Part shown: piece by piece, positions 1-8,449 of the stretch
How the letters are laid out: every line of letters begins with the position of its first letter
Position numbering within the stretch: position 1 is the stretch's first letter
From: Mucilaginibacter galii
Lineage (GTDB): Bacteria > Bacteroidota > Bacteroidia > Sphingobacteriales > Sphingobacteriaceae
NCBI RefSeq assembly: GCF_014635825.1
Contig: NZ_BMDO01000009.1
Location: forward strand, 62,001 to 126,000
Reading direction: 5' to 3'
DNA length: 64,000 nt
The notes under the pieces: generated by a model
What the model saw: the letters and a program-made list of their open reading frames with translations, nothing else
Database searches by the model: none
Told to the model about the DNA's origin: nothing
Program-made: the position numbers and the translations under genes

Positions 1-648
1 ACGGCTTAGTATAGCCACTTTCAATTTACCACGTTTAAGGTATTCAATATTTACATCGGTTATTTCATACTCTCCGCGCGGCGAAGGCTTGATGTTCTTA
101 GCGATCTCTACCACATCGTTATCGTAAAAATACAATCCCGGTACGGCATAATCAGATTTTGGTTCCGTGGGCTTTTCTTCAAGAGAAATAGCATTTTGAT
201 TTTGATCAAACTCAACCACGCCATAACGTTCAGGGTCGGCTACCTGGTAGGCAAACACCATACCGCCTTCAGGCTCGCTGCTTTGTTGCAACAGGCGCGA
301 AAGGCCATCGCCATAAAATATATTATCCCCTAAAATGAGGGCAACTTTATCGGTTCCAATAAAATCGGCACCAATTACAAAGGCCTGCGCCAGCCCGTTG
401 GGTTCTTCCTGTATAGCGTACTCAAAACGGCAACCAATGCGCGAACCATCGCCCAGCAGTTTTTTAAACTGAGGCATATCGTGCGGGGTAGAAATGATCA
501 AAATTTCTTTGATACCGGCCAGCAATAAAACCGACAGCGGGTAATAGATCATTGGCTTATCATAAACAGGCATTAATTGCTTGCTTACTGCTAATGTTAA
601 TGGATGCAGCCTGGTTCCTGAACCACCGGCGAGTATTATTCCTTTCAC
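1..648 (-). CDS. rmlA: Glucose-1-phosphate thymidylyltransferase (partial, C-terminus outside window)
   Basis: Catalyses dTTP + glucose-1-phosphate to dTDP-glucose, the first step of dTDP-rhamnose synthesis for surface polysaccharide. The visible 216 residues start [18 protein letters not shown], the nucleotidyltransferase signature G-G-x-G-T-R-L, followed by [15 protein letters not shown] (substrate Lys), LGDNIFYGD (metal-binding Asp) and EEKP. All are typical of RmlA. The family is about 290 residues long, so roughly 75 are missing beyond base 1. The start is a GTG at 646-648; no in-frame ATG fits upstream. It lies downstream of the DUF3109 gene on the same strand, with an inverted repeat in the gap. 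Family assignment is secure. Confidence 0.95.
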   Translation of the reverse strand, partial: MKGIILAGGSGTRLHPLTLAVSKQLMPVYDKPMIYYPLSVLLLAGIKEILIISTPHDMPQFKKLLGDGSRIGCRFEYAIQEEPNGLAQAFVIGADFIGTDKVALILGDNIFYGDGLSRLLQQSSEPEGGMVFAYQVADPERYGVVEFDQNQNAISLEEKPTEPKSDYAVPGLYFYDNDVVEIAKNIKPSPRGEYEITDVNIEYLKRGKLKVAILSR

Positions 649-678
649 AGTATTATGGTTTAAATTTTTTGTTCTTAT

Positions 679-740
679 GTCAGCCTGAGCTTGTCGAAGG
701 CTTAACCAAACGGCGAATGCTTCGACAAGTTCAGCATGAC
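679..740. repeat. Imperfect inverted repeat (CTGAGCTTGTCGAAG type)
   Basis: The arms GTCAGCCTGAGCTTGTCGAAG (679-699) and its near-complement CTTCGACAAGTTCAGCATGAC (720-740) match at about 18 of 21 positions around a 20-base loop. This resembles the widely dispersed 'CTGAGCTTGTCGAAG' intergenic repeats of many bacterial genomes (recollection). It lies just upstream of the rmlA start, so it falls in that gene's leader or promoter region. Confidence 0.75.
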
Positions 741-818
741 ACGTGTTAGGTTAAGCAATGAGAAGGTTTCCTCGCTATGGCACTATATTTTATACCCTCC
801 TAATATAGAAAACCTTTT

Positions 819-1382
819 TTAAATACCTGCCAATTTATCTTCCAGTTCCTGGTACCACTCTGCACCATACTTGCGGGTAAGGGGTTCTTTTAAAAACTCA
901 TGTACATGCACCTTAAGCTCGGAGCCAAAGCTGCAGGCAGGGCTGCATATATTCCAGCGGTCGTAATGCAGCACGTCAAACTCGGGGTAGTTAGTGATAC
1001 GGATAGGATATAAGTGGCACGAAATGGGCTTGCGCCAGTTAACGGCACCCTGCTCCCAGGCTTTTTCAATAGCGCATTTAGTAATGCCGTTTTCCCAGGT
1101 TACATAGGCGCATTCTTTGTTGGTATCTACGCACGGCGTGGTGTAATCGTCTTCAAAATCGGTTACGTGTGTACCCTCGCGCTCAATGGTGGCAATACCT
1201 TTGGCGGTCATGTATGGTTTTACTTTGGGATAAATCTCCTTCAGTATGTCCAACTCATCAGCAGCTAAAGGCGCTCCCGAATCGCCTTCGAGGCAGCAGG
1301 CACCTTTACACTTGTTAAGGTTACATACAAAGTTTTCGTTAACAACATCTTCGTGTACCAGTACACTTCCAACTTCTATCAT
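819..1382 (-). CDS. DUF3109 family cysteine-rich protein
   Basis: 187 residues. The protein is rich in conserved cysteines: NKCKGACCLEGD near residues 22-33, TPCVDTNKEC, TKCAIEKA, ISCHLYP and NICSPAC. This pattern fits the DUF3109 (YkgJ-like) family, whose Cys clusters are thought to bind metal or an Fe-S centre; no reaction is established. No signal peptide or membrane segment is seen, so it should be cytosolic. It starts MIEVGSVLV, and the DUF3108 gene ends 8 bases upstream on the same strand, suggesting co-transcription. The family call is confident; the function is unknown. Confidence 0.85.
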   Translation of the reverse strand: MIEVGSVLVHEDVVNENFVCNLNKCKGACCLEGDSGAPLAADELDILKEIYPKVKPYMTAKGIATIEREGTHVTDFEDDYTTPCVDTNKECAYVTWENGITKCAIEKAWEQGAVNWRKPISCHLYPIRITNYPEFDVLHYDRWNICSPACSFGSELKVHVHEFLKEPLTRKYGAEWYQELEDKLAGI

Positions 1383-1390
1383 TTAATAAA

Positions 1391-2188
1391 TTATTTCTTT
1401 ATAGGGTTTAAAGGATATTTTAATCCTTTAGCACTTGTCAAATCCATTTTTACACTGCCCACTATCAGTTCAACGTTGGCTTTCACAGGTATGCGGTTCT
1501 CGTCGTCAGTTACCCAAAGGTAAAGCTTACTGTTCTTTTTAAAAATGCGGCCGGGTATAATAGTAGGGTTAAACTTAAGGCAATTAAATGTACCTAAAGA
1601 GCATTCGGCCTTTTCTTTACCCATGTAGGTAATGCCCAATGATTGTATAGCGTCATCCAAAAAATAGCGCAGTTCAAACTTATCGCCTATCTTCAATTTA
1701 GATACATCCAGGCAACGGGCAAAGTAATAGGCCGAAGGAAAATCGAACACTTTACCGGTAAACGGGTATTCGCCGCTGTTGGCTTTTATTTTATGGGTTT
1801 GGTGATTAAACTCCACCCTGTCGGTATGCTTGTATTTACCTTCGTGCCGGTCTTCTGTGTAAAGGTAAGGCAGCAGGGTGCTGCGGTCAATATAAGTTTC
1901 GTACCGGTTACGCACTTTATAAAAAACATCAAAAGTACCGGCGGTTTTTCCATCGGCAATGATGTGCCATGCCGGGCGGCCTTCAAATTTAGTGTCGGTA
2001 TCGGCTACACGCAAATGTGCCTCGGCACCGGTAAACCAGCCATATTTAAGGCGGTAACTAAGCTCTTCTCCCGCTTTAAAGGTTGGTTCGGCAATTTTGA
2101 TAGGTTCTTGAGCTTGGGCAGAAGCATAAAATAAGCTTAAACTCACTGAAAATAAAAGAGCACGACATCTTGTAAGCATAAAAAACAT
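1391..2188 (-). CDS. DUF3108 domain secreted protein
   Basis: A longer reading frame begins at 2290, but its first 34 codons run through an interspersed repeat (2242-2272) and are not plausible protein. I therefore start at ATG 2188 (MFFMLTRC) or 2179 (MLTRC). This gives a clean signal peptide, LLFSVSLSLFYASAQA, followed by a mature part of about 240 residues. The sequence EEPTFKAGEELSYRLKYGW-like start, GKTAGTFDVFYKVRNRYETYID and LWVTDDENRIPVKANVEL are typical of DUF3108, a predicted beta-rich periplasmic or outer-membrane-associated family. Its role is unknown. It sits tightly between the DUF2480 and DUF3109 genes. Confidence 0.85.
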   Translation of the reverse strand: MFFMLTRCRALLFSVSLSLFYASAQAQEPIKIAEPTFKAGEELSYRLKYGWFTGAEAHLRVADTDTKFEGRPAWHIIADGKTAGTFDVFYKVRNRYETYIDRSTLLPYLYTEDRHEGKYKHTDRVEFNHQTHKIKANSGEYPFTGKVFDFPSAYYFARCLDVSKLKIGDKFELRYFLDDAIQSLGITYMGKEKAECSLGTFNCLKFNPTIIPGRIFKKNSKLYLWVTDDENRIPVKANVELIVGSVKMDLTSAKGLKYPLNPIKK

Positions 2189-2241
2189 GGTATGATAACC
2201 TACAAATGACTGCACATCATAGTATAGGTTTAACATACGTA

Positions 2242-2272
2242 ACGAGATTGCCACGCTATCGCTCGCAATGAC
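2242..2272. repeat. Interspersed repeat fragment (GCGAGCGATAGCGTGGCAATC type)
   Basis: The minus strand reads GTCATTGCGAGCGATAGCG followed by TGGCAATCTCGT, a sequence type I recognise as a common interspersed element of Sphingobacteriaceae genomes (recollection). It lies between the DUF2480 and DUF3108 genes and is read through by the artificial N-terminal extension HVIASDSVAISL of the latter. Confidence 0.6.
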
Positions 2273-2296
2273 ATGTTTTTTAGCTGGCATGGGCTG

Positions 2297-2812
2297 TTAA
2301 TCTTTTCTCTTATAAATAGGCACAGTTGAGCAAGGCTCGCCAAACATTAAACTTTTAGCAACAGGTGTTAAGCGCTTGGTAAGTTCTACGTAGGCCGATG
2401 TGGGTACCGCAACATCGCCGCAACCTTTGAGTACAATACGCTGGTCGCGGTATTGTTCAAAGTCGGCTTTGGCTATAGATTTTTCGAACAAAACGGTTTC
2501 CAATACTTCTTCGTTACCAAACACCACTTCTTTGGCGTAAGGTGCCAGTCGGTTGGCCAGCAGCATATAGGCCCAGGCCGGTACAATGGCATCGGCAGTG
2601 CAGGTCACCGCTACGTTCTTGCCTTCGTACTGCGCCCAGTCATGGGTTTTCACAAACTCGCGAAAATCCTTTTCGCGCAACATGAGGCCCATAAACAGGT
2701 TATCCTTAATATCGTAAACCACCCGCTCGCCCTGCGGATAAAAGCTGGCCGGGTCTAAGGTTATTAAACCGCTTTGTGCTACTTTATTTACAAACGTTTC
2801 CTGAATATCCAT
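2297..2812 (-). CDS. DUF2480 family protein
   Basis: 171 residues, with no signal peptide or transmembrane segment. The sequence MDIQETFVNKVAQSGLITLDP, IVPAWAYMLLANRLAP and LKGCGDVAVPTSAYVELTKRL matches the Bacteroidota-specific DUF2480 family, which has no known activity. It is the first gene after a strong terminator on the minus strand, so it probably begins a transcription unit continuing into the DUF3108 and DUF3109 genes and perhaps rmlA. Confidence 0.85.
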   Translation of the reverse strand: MDIQETFVNKVAQSGLITLDPASFYPQGERVVYDIKDNLFMGLMLREKDFREFVKTHDWAQYEGKNVAVTCTADAIVPAWAYMLLANRLAPYAKEVVFGNEEVLETVLFEKSIAKADFEQYRDQRIVLKGCGDVAVPTSAYVELTKRLTPVAKSLMFGEPCSTVPIYKRKD

Positions 2813-2824
2813 GGCTCTTAAAAT

Positions 2825-2859
2825 AAAAAATCCGGAATAACATAACGTTATTTCCGGAT
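2825..2859 (-). terminator. Rho-independent terminator of the ppiD-like gene
   Basis: The arms ATCCGGAATAAC (2830-2841) and GTTATTTCCGGAT (2847-2859) form a stem with one bulged base. On the minus strand it is followed by a T-run (2829-2825). It stands 22 bases after the stop of the foldase gene. Confidence 0.85.
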
Positions 2860-2880
2860 GTAAAATTACTTTAAATTTTC

Positions 2881-4995
2881 TTATAAGAATTTGGCGCGGT
2901 AATCTTTTACATTAGCCTTATCTTTCAATGCATCAAACAAACGGTTATCTGCTTGTTGCAATAAGGTCTGGCTAATTTGCTGTTTCTCACGCACTGTATT
3001 GGTTAATGCAGGCGGGTTAATAAAGCTATCTAACGATACTACGTAAACACCGTTAGCACCATCAACAGGCTTAGAAATCTTTTTAGGCTGCATACCAAAC
3101 ACGGTACCAATTACCTTGTACTCTATTGATAAACCAGGAATAACCGGGTTGGCAAATACAATGTTTTCTACCGGTACTGCTTGTGCACCTGCTTTTTGTG
3201 CTACCTGCTGTATGCTCGATGCACCGTTAACAGCACCTTCCAGTTTGCTGTGCAGTTGTTTAGCTTTTACCTGAGTTAATACCTGGGGCTTAATTTGCTC
3301 TTTAACATCTTCTAAAGCTAATTCACCTTCGGGCTTAATCTTGGTAAGGTGAGCAATTACATATTGGTCGCCCAAGGCATATACCTGGTCAACCAGGTCG
3401 CCTTTTTCGGCTTTAGTGAAAGCCCATTTAACCAGCTCACGTGCGTTATCTAACCCTGGCAGTGCCGAGGCTACACCATTAACATCGTTAGCTTGTTTTA
3501 CAGGTAAGCCTGCTTTTTTAGCTTCCTGTGCAAAATTATCTTTGTTTACGTTACCCAAAAATGCTTGTGCTTTGGCATAAGCAGCAGATGAGGTTTTGCC
3601 GCTGGCCGTTAAAGGCTTATCAACAATGGCCACTTTAGCTACTTTAGATGAACCTTTTTGGCTGATGACGTTGATTAAGTGAACACCAAATTGTGAGGTA
3701 ACGATCTTCATATCGCCGGGCTTACCGTTAAAGGCAACCTCCTCAAATGCTGGCACCATGGCACCACGGGCAAACGTACCCAAATCGCCACCTTTTTCGC
3801 CTGATTGCTTGTCTTCTGAAAAGTTTTTAGCGAACTCGGCAAACGGACGACCGCCTTCGATCAGTTTCTTAATGGAATCAGCTTTAGCCATCGCTTTATC
3901 AACACCGCCTGCTGTGGCAGGATTAATTAAAATATGACGGGCATGAACCGAATCAGGACCTACGCGGCTATCAACCAGCTTGGCTACTTTATAGCTTCCG
4001 TTGCTTACATAAGGACCGTATACAAAACCAGGAGCGGCGGTAAACATTACCGAATCTAACTGAGGCTCTAACTGGCCTTTACGCTGATAAACCAAAGGAG
4101 CTTTAGTTTCAGAGTTGATCTGTACAAACAAAGAATCGTTAGTGCTGCTTCTTAAAGCAGGAATCAATTTCACCATTTGCTCCTTGATCATCGCGGTATC
4201 TTCTTTAGACGGCGACGCGTTAAAGCTTACGTACTCAAAGTTGCGCAGTTCCTGTTGGTTTTTGAACATTGCTTTGTGCTCATTGTAATAAGTTTGATAA
4301 TCATCATCGGTTAAAGTAACCTTATTATCGGGGATAGAGCTGTATGGCAATTGCACGTAAGTAAATTTAGCCAGTTTGCCTTTTGCTTCGTAGCTGTCTT
4401 TAGCTTCCAAAGAGTTTACGTATAAACCATTGTGCACTAAAGCAAAGTATTTTTCGCGGCGGCGCTGCTCAATTTTAGGCTCCATAAAGGCAGTCCATTG
4501 AATTAAGCGATCGTCGGTTGGTTTAGCGTTTTGCAATTCGCGCAAAAAGCCGTTCAACCTTACCATATCCAGCTTACCTGTTTTAGGATCGCCAAAGTAT
4601 TGTACAATTTGAGGATCAGGATTTGGTCCGCTGATCATCGATTGAATTTCGTCGGCACCAACGGCAACAGCTACCTTATCCATCTCCTTGTTCAGGATAA
4701 CGGTACTGATAGACTGGTTCCAGGCATTTTCCTGTACATATTCTGTTATTTGCGGGGTTAAAGAAGTTTGACCCGATTGCTGCATGAAGTTTTCGGTGCC
4801 TTGTTTCACCGTTTTCATGTAATCATCGTAAGCGATCTTTTCGCCTGCTACCTCACCCAGCGTATTGCGATCGCCACCCATGAACGATTTACCGTACGTT
4901 ATTACTTCGCCTGCAATAAAAGCAAAAAGCGCCAAACCAATAATGGCCACCAGGATGGTGCCCATGCGTTCGCGCAAAAAACTCATTATACCCAT
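2881..4995 (-). CDS. PpiD/SurA-like peptidyl-prolyl isomerase, membrane-anchored
   Basis: 704 residues. It has one N-terminal transmembrane helix (about residues 11-33, TILVAIIGLALFAFIAGEV), a long SurA_N-like helical chaperone region, and a parvulin (rotamase) domain at about 345-450 containing VHARHILI, GGDLGTFARGAMVPAFEEVAF and TSQFGVHLINV. A further periplasmic C-terminal region follows. This is the layout of PpiD, an inner-membrane-anchored periplasmic foldase that helps newly exported envelope proteins fold. The start may be ATG 4995 or ATG 4986 (MSFLRERMG, the common PpiD beginning). A terminator follows. It is monocistronic or the last gene of the LptC unit. Confidence 0.92.
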   Translation of the reverse strand: MGIMSFLRERMGTILVAIIGLALFAFIAGEVITYGKSFMGGDRNTLGEVAGEKIAYDDYMKTVKQGTENFMQQSGQTSLTPQITEYVQENAWNQSISTVILNKEMDKVAVAVGADEIQSMISGPNPDPQIVQYFGDPKTGKLDMVRLNGFLRELQNAKPTDDRLIQWTAFMEPKIEQRRREKYFALVHNGLYVNSLEAKDSYEAKGKLAKFTYVQLPYSSIPDNKVTLTDDDYQTYYNEHKAMFKNQQELRNFEYVSFNASPSKEDTAMIKEQMVKLIPALRSSTNDSLFVQINSETKAPLVYQRKGQLEPQLDSVMFTAAPGFVYGPYVSNGSYKVAKLVDSRVGPDSVHARHILINPATAGGVDKAMAKADSIKKLIEGGRPFAEFAKNFSEDKQSGEKGGDLGTFARGAMVPAFEEVAFNGKPGDMKIVTSQFGVHLINVISQKGSSKVAKVAIVDKPLTASGKTSSAAYAKAQAFLGNVNKDNFAQEAKKAGLPVKQANDVNGVASALPGLDNARELVKWAFTKAEKGDLVDQVYALGDQYVIAHLTKIKPEGELALEDVKEQIKPQVLTQVKAKQLHSKLEGAVNGASSIQQVAQKAGAQAVPVENIVFANPVIPGLSIEYKVIGTVFGMQPKKISKPVDGANGVYVVSLDSFINPPALTNTVREKQQISQTLLQQADNRLFDALKDKANVKDYRAKFL

Positions 4996-5074
4996 AAAAA
5001 CCTATAAATAATTTTAACTTCTTTTAAAAGAGGGCGCAAGATACACTTTTTCGTAAAATTCTGTGAAACAAAAT

Positions 5075-5683
5075 TTATTGTCCAAGGTTTTGATTAACTG
5101 GAATTTGCCCGGTGGTATTTCCCATGGTCCAGTGCGACATGGCCTGGTCGCTTTTGAAGTTGGTGCCGCTTAAAAAAGTACCGTCGGCAAAGGTTACCTG
5201 CACAGGTTTATCAGAGTGATATTCCTTCTTCACCATATCCATGATCAACTCGTCAGACTTAAAGGTTTCGCCCTTGGCATTAACGGCCACTACATTTTTG
5301 CGCAGTTCTATAATATTTTCGTTGGAGCGTTGAATGCCATAATCGGCAGTAAGCACGCTCGATTCTTTCATAAGCGAATCGTACTCCACCACTTTCAAGC
5401 CTTTGGGCATCTCTTTAAAGTTTTTGTCGAGATATTCTATCATTAGCGGTGAGGTTAGATGCACCTTCACTAAAGCATCCTCGCTCATTACCACGTCGAG
5501 CCCGGTAGTGCGGTTAATAGGCTTGCTTACCTCTTGCGACGATATTTTTTGAATGGCTTTCAGGTCGTTTTCGCAGGCACTCAGCATGGCCACGCCGGCT
5601 AAAACAACCAGCAACTGCCATTGAATGCGCAAGGCATTAAATACAGGTTTAATCAAACTTATATTTTTGGAACCAGGTATCAT
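5075..5683 (-). CDS. lptC: LPS export periplasmic protein LptC
   Basis: 202 residues. The N-terminus has a hydrophobic segment ending in a lipobox-like LLSAC, then a beta-rich LptC domain (VVEYDSLMKESSVLTADYG, FKSDELIMD, ADGTFLSGTNFKSD). In the Lpt machine, LptC receives lipopolysaccharide from LptBFG and hands it across the periplasm. Classical LptC keeps a transmembrane anchor, while Bacteroidota versions often look like lipoproteins, as here. The reading frame overlaps the upstream gene by 35 bases. A TTG at 5654-5656 would reduce the overlap and give a shorter leader, so the start is uncertain. The family call is good. Confidence 0.85.
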   Translation of the reverse strand: MIPGSKNISLIKPVFNALRIQWQLLVVLAGVAMLSACENDLKAIQKISSQEVSKPINRTTGLDVVMSEDALVKVHLTSPLMIEYLDKNFKEMPKGLKVVEYDSLMKESSVLTADYGIQRSNENIIELRKNVVAVNAKGETFKSDELIMDMVKKEYHSDKPVQVTFADGTFLSGTNFKSDQAMSHWTMGNTTGQIPVNQNLGQ

Positions 5684-6974
5684 TCAGCGTAAAGCCTATA
5701 TGAAATGAAATAATGTTTTCTTTGATCAGGCTATTGCTCAGCGTACCGCGCACACCATACTCGGCAGCAAGGTTTATTTTATAGAAAGCACTTCCGTTAC
5801 GAGGTAATGGCAAACCCAAACCTGCGCTAACGCTGTATTGCTTAATATCGGTATTGTTAAGCCTGATGTTGGTTTTATCGTAACGTACACCCAAGCGGTA
5901 ATCTATTAACGCAAGGTAGCTGTGTATAGCGTTGTTGTTTGGCGTAAACTGACCACCCAGGCTATAGCTTTCACTATTTTGCAGATTTTGGTTAACTCCG
6001 CCAATGGTCAGATCGGCCCAGTTGCTGCGGCTGTAATCAGCACCGATGAGGTATTTACCATCTTTTTGTAAAGAGATACCTACCCTGTTCATCATCGGAA
6101 GCTTGATCTTTCCATTGCTGATCACCTGGTTAGACAAGGTATCTAATGCGGCATTATCACTACCATCAGTGGATGAGGTGGTGTACTGGCTTATTACGTT
6201 GCTTATTTTAGAGTTCAAGCTGTTGCCTGCAGAACCTGAGTATCCGAACACCAGGTGTTTAGATTCGGCAAGGTCAAAGCTAAGCTGCGCGCCGTAATCA
6301 AAATTGATACCGCCTACGCCGTTACTTTGCTCGTTGCGTGAGTTTAAGAAACCACCTTGTAATGCAGCGACCTCGGTAGAACGGAATTTACGCAGGTTAC
6401 CAAAGATGTAAGATACGTTACCGCCTATTGATAAGTGCTTGCCAATACCGAAACCATAACCGGCGTAAGCTTTAGAAAGACCACCGTCGCCGCTGTAGAT
6501 GTAACTCACCGCGTTGGTATCTGCCGGGCTGCCCGAACCAAAGTTGGCTGCGGTTTGGCGATAGTTATATCCCAGTTCTGTGTAAGGCACCAAACCAAAA
6601 CTTATGGCCGAATGTTTGGTTACCGGCGCTGCAAAGTTAAAGTGACTGAGCCTGAAATTGCCGTTAGGTTCGCCCTTTGTGTTGCCTTGTTTTAAGGTGG
6701 ATACGTTACCATAAACGCCTATATCAATAGTGGTTAAGCTTATAGTACTGTAAGAAGCCGGGTTAAGCAGATTAATAGTGTTGTAACCGCTTATTTTGTT
6801 AATGGCTGTTGATATGCCACCCATGGCACGGGTTTGCGGCAGCAAGCTGGTGTTTAAAGTACCAAGACCATACTGTGAATACGGAGAGCTGGTGGTTGCC
6901 GTAGACTGCGCCATGGCACCCAAAGCAAATACGGAAAGTAAAAAAGTAAGTCCTGATCTTATATGTTTAATCAT
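5649..6974 (-). CDS. Predicted outer-membrane beta-barrel protein (FadL-like)
   Basis: 441 residues with a signal peptide (MIKHIRSGLTFLLSVFALGAMA). Repeated amphipathic beta strands follow, with early motifs SPYSQYGLGTL, RAMGGISTAI and INLLNPASYS, resembling the N-terminal hatch of FadL/PorV-type barrels. It ends in aromatic-rich strands (FHIGFTLNDTWFQKYKFD). It is probably a 14-strand-like outer-membrane barrel; the substrate is unknown. A PorV-like role in type IX secretion is possible but unsupported by context. It sits between coaX (8-base overlap) and lptC (35-base overlap), so translation is probably coupled across the operon. Confidence 0.7.
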   Translation of the reverse strand: MIKHIRSGLTFLLSVFALGAMAQSTATTSSPYSQYGLGTLNTSLLPQTRAMGGISTAINKISGYNTINLLNPASYSTISLTTIDIGVYGNVSTLKQGNTKGEPNGNFRLSHFNFAAPVTKHSAISFGLVPYTELGYNYRQTAANFGSGSPADTNAVSYIYSGDGGLSKAYAGYGFGIGKHLSIGGNVSYIFGNLRKFRSTEVAALQGGFLNSRNEQSNGVGGINFDYGAQLSFDLAESKHLVFGYSGSAGNSLNSKISNVISQYTTSSTDGSDNAALDTLSNQVISNGKIKLPMMNRVGISLQKDGKYLIGADYSRSNWADLTIGGVNQNLQNSESYSLGGQFTPNNNAIHSYLALIDYRLGVRYDKTNIRLNNTDIKQYSVSAGLGLPLPRNGSAFYKINLAAEYGVRGTLSNSLIKENIISFHIGFTLNDTWFQKYKFD

Positions 6975-7710
6975 TATGCTCTTGTATAGCTGCGTTTAAT
7001 CCTATCAGAACCAGGTGGGGTTCCGTTTTTATATAGCCGGCAAAGATGCTATTTTTCAGCACAGTATCCAAAAAAACACTATCGCCGCCGGTAAGTATGA
7101 TATTAGGGTAAATACCCTCTTGTATATAATTTTGTATAAAGCCCTGCACCTCGTATAAAACCCCGTTTTGCACGCCCGACCGTATGGCCGTAGCGGTATC
7201 ATAGCCGTAGAAGTTATTGAAGCCCGCATCGGCCGTTACCAATGGCAGCGCGGATGTATAATATTGCAAAGCTTTATAACGCATATTTAACCCGGGCGAT
7301 ATACTGCCGCCGTAATAATTTGCACCGGCATCTACACCATCATAGGTAATACAGGTACCGGCATCAACAACCAAATTATTGCTTTGCGGGTATAGGTGCC
7401 GGGCACCTAAAATGCCTGCCAGCCTGTCGAGCCCCAGCGTTTGCGGGGTGCGGTAGTGGTTTTGCAGGCTACCGGCCATAGTACGCTCAAACCGGGTTAA
7501 GGTTATTTGCTCTGCCAAAGGGCCAAGCCAGCCCTCCGACTGCCTGTTTACGCTGGAGAATACACCATCGGTAATTTGATATTTGGTGATCAACTGTTGC
7601 GGTAAGCTTTCATCCAAAGTGTCAAGCTGTCCTGCTTCAATCAAATTAGGGCCATCAAATACCGCTATTTTGACCGATGTATTACCAATATCAATAACCA
7701 GCCTGGCCAT
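6967..7710 (-). CDS. coaX: Type III pantothenate kinase
   Basis: 247 residues. CoaX phosphorylates pantothenate, the first step of coenzyme A synthesis; type III enzymes use a monovalent cation and are not feedback-inhibited by CoA. The ASKHA-fold motifs are all present: LVIDIGNTSVKIAVF (phosphate 1), VVDAGTCITYD (phosphate 2), GGSISPGLNMRYKAL and ILTGGDS. The length is normal. It follows purQ after a single base (7711) and overlaps the outer-membrane barrel gene by 8 bases, which indicates one operon. Confidence 0.97.
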   Translation of the reverse strand: MARLVIDIGNTSVKIAVFDGPNLIEAGQLDTLDESLPQQLITKYQITDGVFSSVNRQSEGWLGPLAEQITLTRFERTMAGSLQNHYRTPQTLGLDRLAGILGARHLYPQSNNLVVDAGTCITYDGVDAGANYYGGSISPGLNMRYKALQYYTSALPLVTADAGFNNFYGYDTATAIRSGVQNGVLYEVQGFIQNYIQEGIYPNIILTGGDSVFLDTVLKNSIFAGYIKTEPHLVLIGLNAAIQEHND

Positions 7711-7711
7711 C

Positions 7712-8404
7712 TCAGGCTTTAGCCATATTCAGTATCGATTCAAAGATGGCCAGTCCGTCTTCATTTGCCAGCAAAGTATCTGCGGCACGCTCAGGGTGTG
7801 GCATCATGGCAAATACATTGCGCTTAATGTTACATACACCGGCAATGTTCTCTAACGATCCGTTAGGGTTAGCTTCGTCGGTAATGTTACCGGCCTCGTC
7901 GCTATAACGGAACAAAATCTGGTCGTTATCTTTTAATGATTGCAGGGTATCGGCATCGGCAAAGTAGTTACCCTCACCATGGGCTATAGGGATCTTTAAT
8001 ACCTTTTGCTCGTCAATTTGCGAAGTAAGCAGTGAGTTTTGCGTTTGTGGTACCAGGTAGGTGTTACGGCAAATAAACTTACGCTGTTTGTTGTGCAATA
8101 AGGCTCCCGGAACCAAACCGGCTTCGGCCAGTATCTGGAAACCGTTACAGATACCCATCACGTATCCGCCTTTGGCTGCAAACTGAATAACCTCCTGCAT
8201 AATAGGCGAGAAACGGGCAATAGCACCCGAGCGCAAATAATCACCAAAAGAGAAACCACCCGGAAGAATTACCATATCAACACCTTTTAAATCATGGTCT
8301 TTATGCCAGAGGCGAACCACCTCCTGACCCATAATTTTTTCAAGAACGTAGATGATATCTTCGTCGCAATTAGAACCGGGGAATATAACTACACCAAATT
8401 TCAT
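7712..8404 (-). CDS. purQ: Phosphoribosylformylglycinamidine synthase, glutaminase subunit
   Basis: 230 residues. PurQ hydrolyses glutamine and passes ammonia to PurL for the fourth step of purine synthesis. The class I amidotransferase triad is visible: Cys86 in GYVMGICNGFQ, and His203 and Glu205 in MPHPERA. FPGSNCDED and LPGGFSFGDYLRSGA are PurQ-specific. It is the separate small-subunit form, unlike the fused PurL of some bacteria. A -7 box lies only 4 nt upstream of the ATG, so its mRNA may be leaderless. coaX follows immediately. Confidence 0.97.
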   Translation of the reverse strand: MKFGVVIFPGSNCDEDIIYVLEKIMGQEVVRLWHKDHDLKGVDMVILPGGFSFGDYLRSGAIARFSPIMQEVIQFAAKGGYVMGICNGFQILAEAGLVPGALLHNKQRKFICRNTYLVPQTQNSLLTSQIDEQKVLKIPIAHGEGNYFADADTLQSLKDNDQILFRYSDEAGNITDEANPNGSLENIAGVCNIKRNVFAMMPHPERAADTLLANEDGLAIFESILNMAKA

Positions 8405-8408
8405 GATA

Positions 8409-8416
8409 CAAAGCTA
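8409..8416 (-). promoter_or_regulatory. Bacteroidota -7 promoter box for purQ
   Basis: The minus strand reads TAGCTTTG, matching the Bacteroidota -7 consensus TAnnTTTG, and ends 4 nt before the purQ ATG. No convincing -33 TTTG was found at the usual spacing. Confidence 0.6.
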
Positions 8417-8449
8417 ATATAACAGGTTGAACCTGAACGAATGTAAAAG

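Noticed and set aside
552..749. 65-residue plus-strand frame
   Set aside because: It runs antisense over the rmlA start and through the inverted repeat at 679-740; no family similarity.
5649..6974. PorV (T9SS shuttle)
   Set aside because: It shares a FadL-like look but sits in a CoaX-LptC operon, and key PorV features could not be confirmed.
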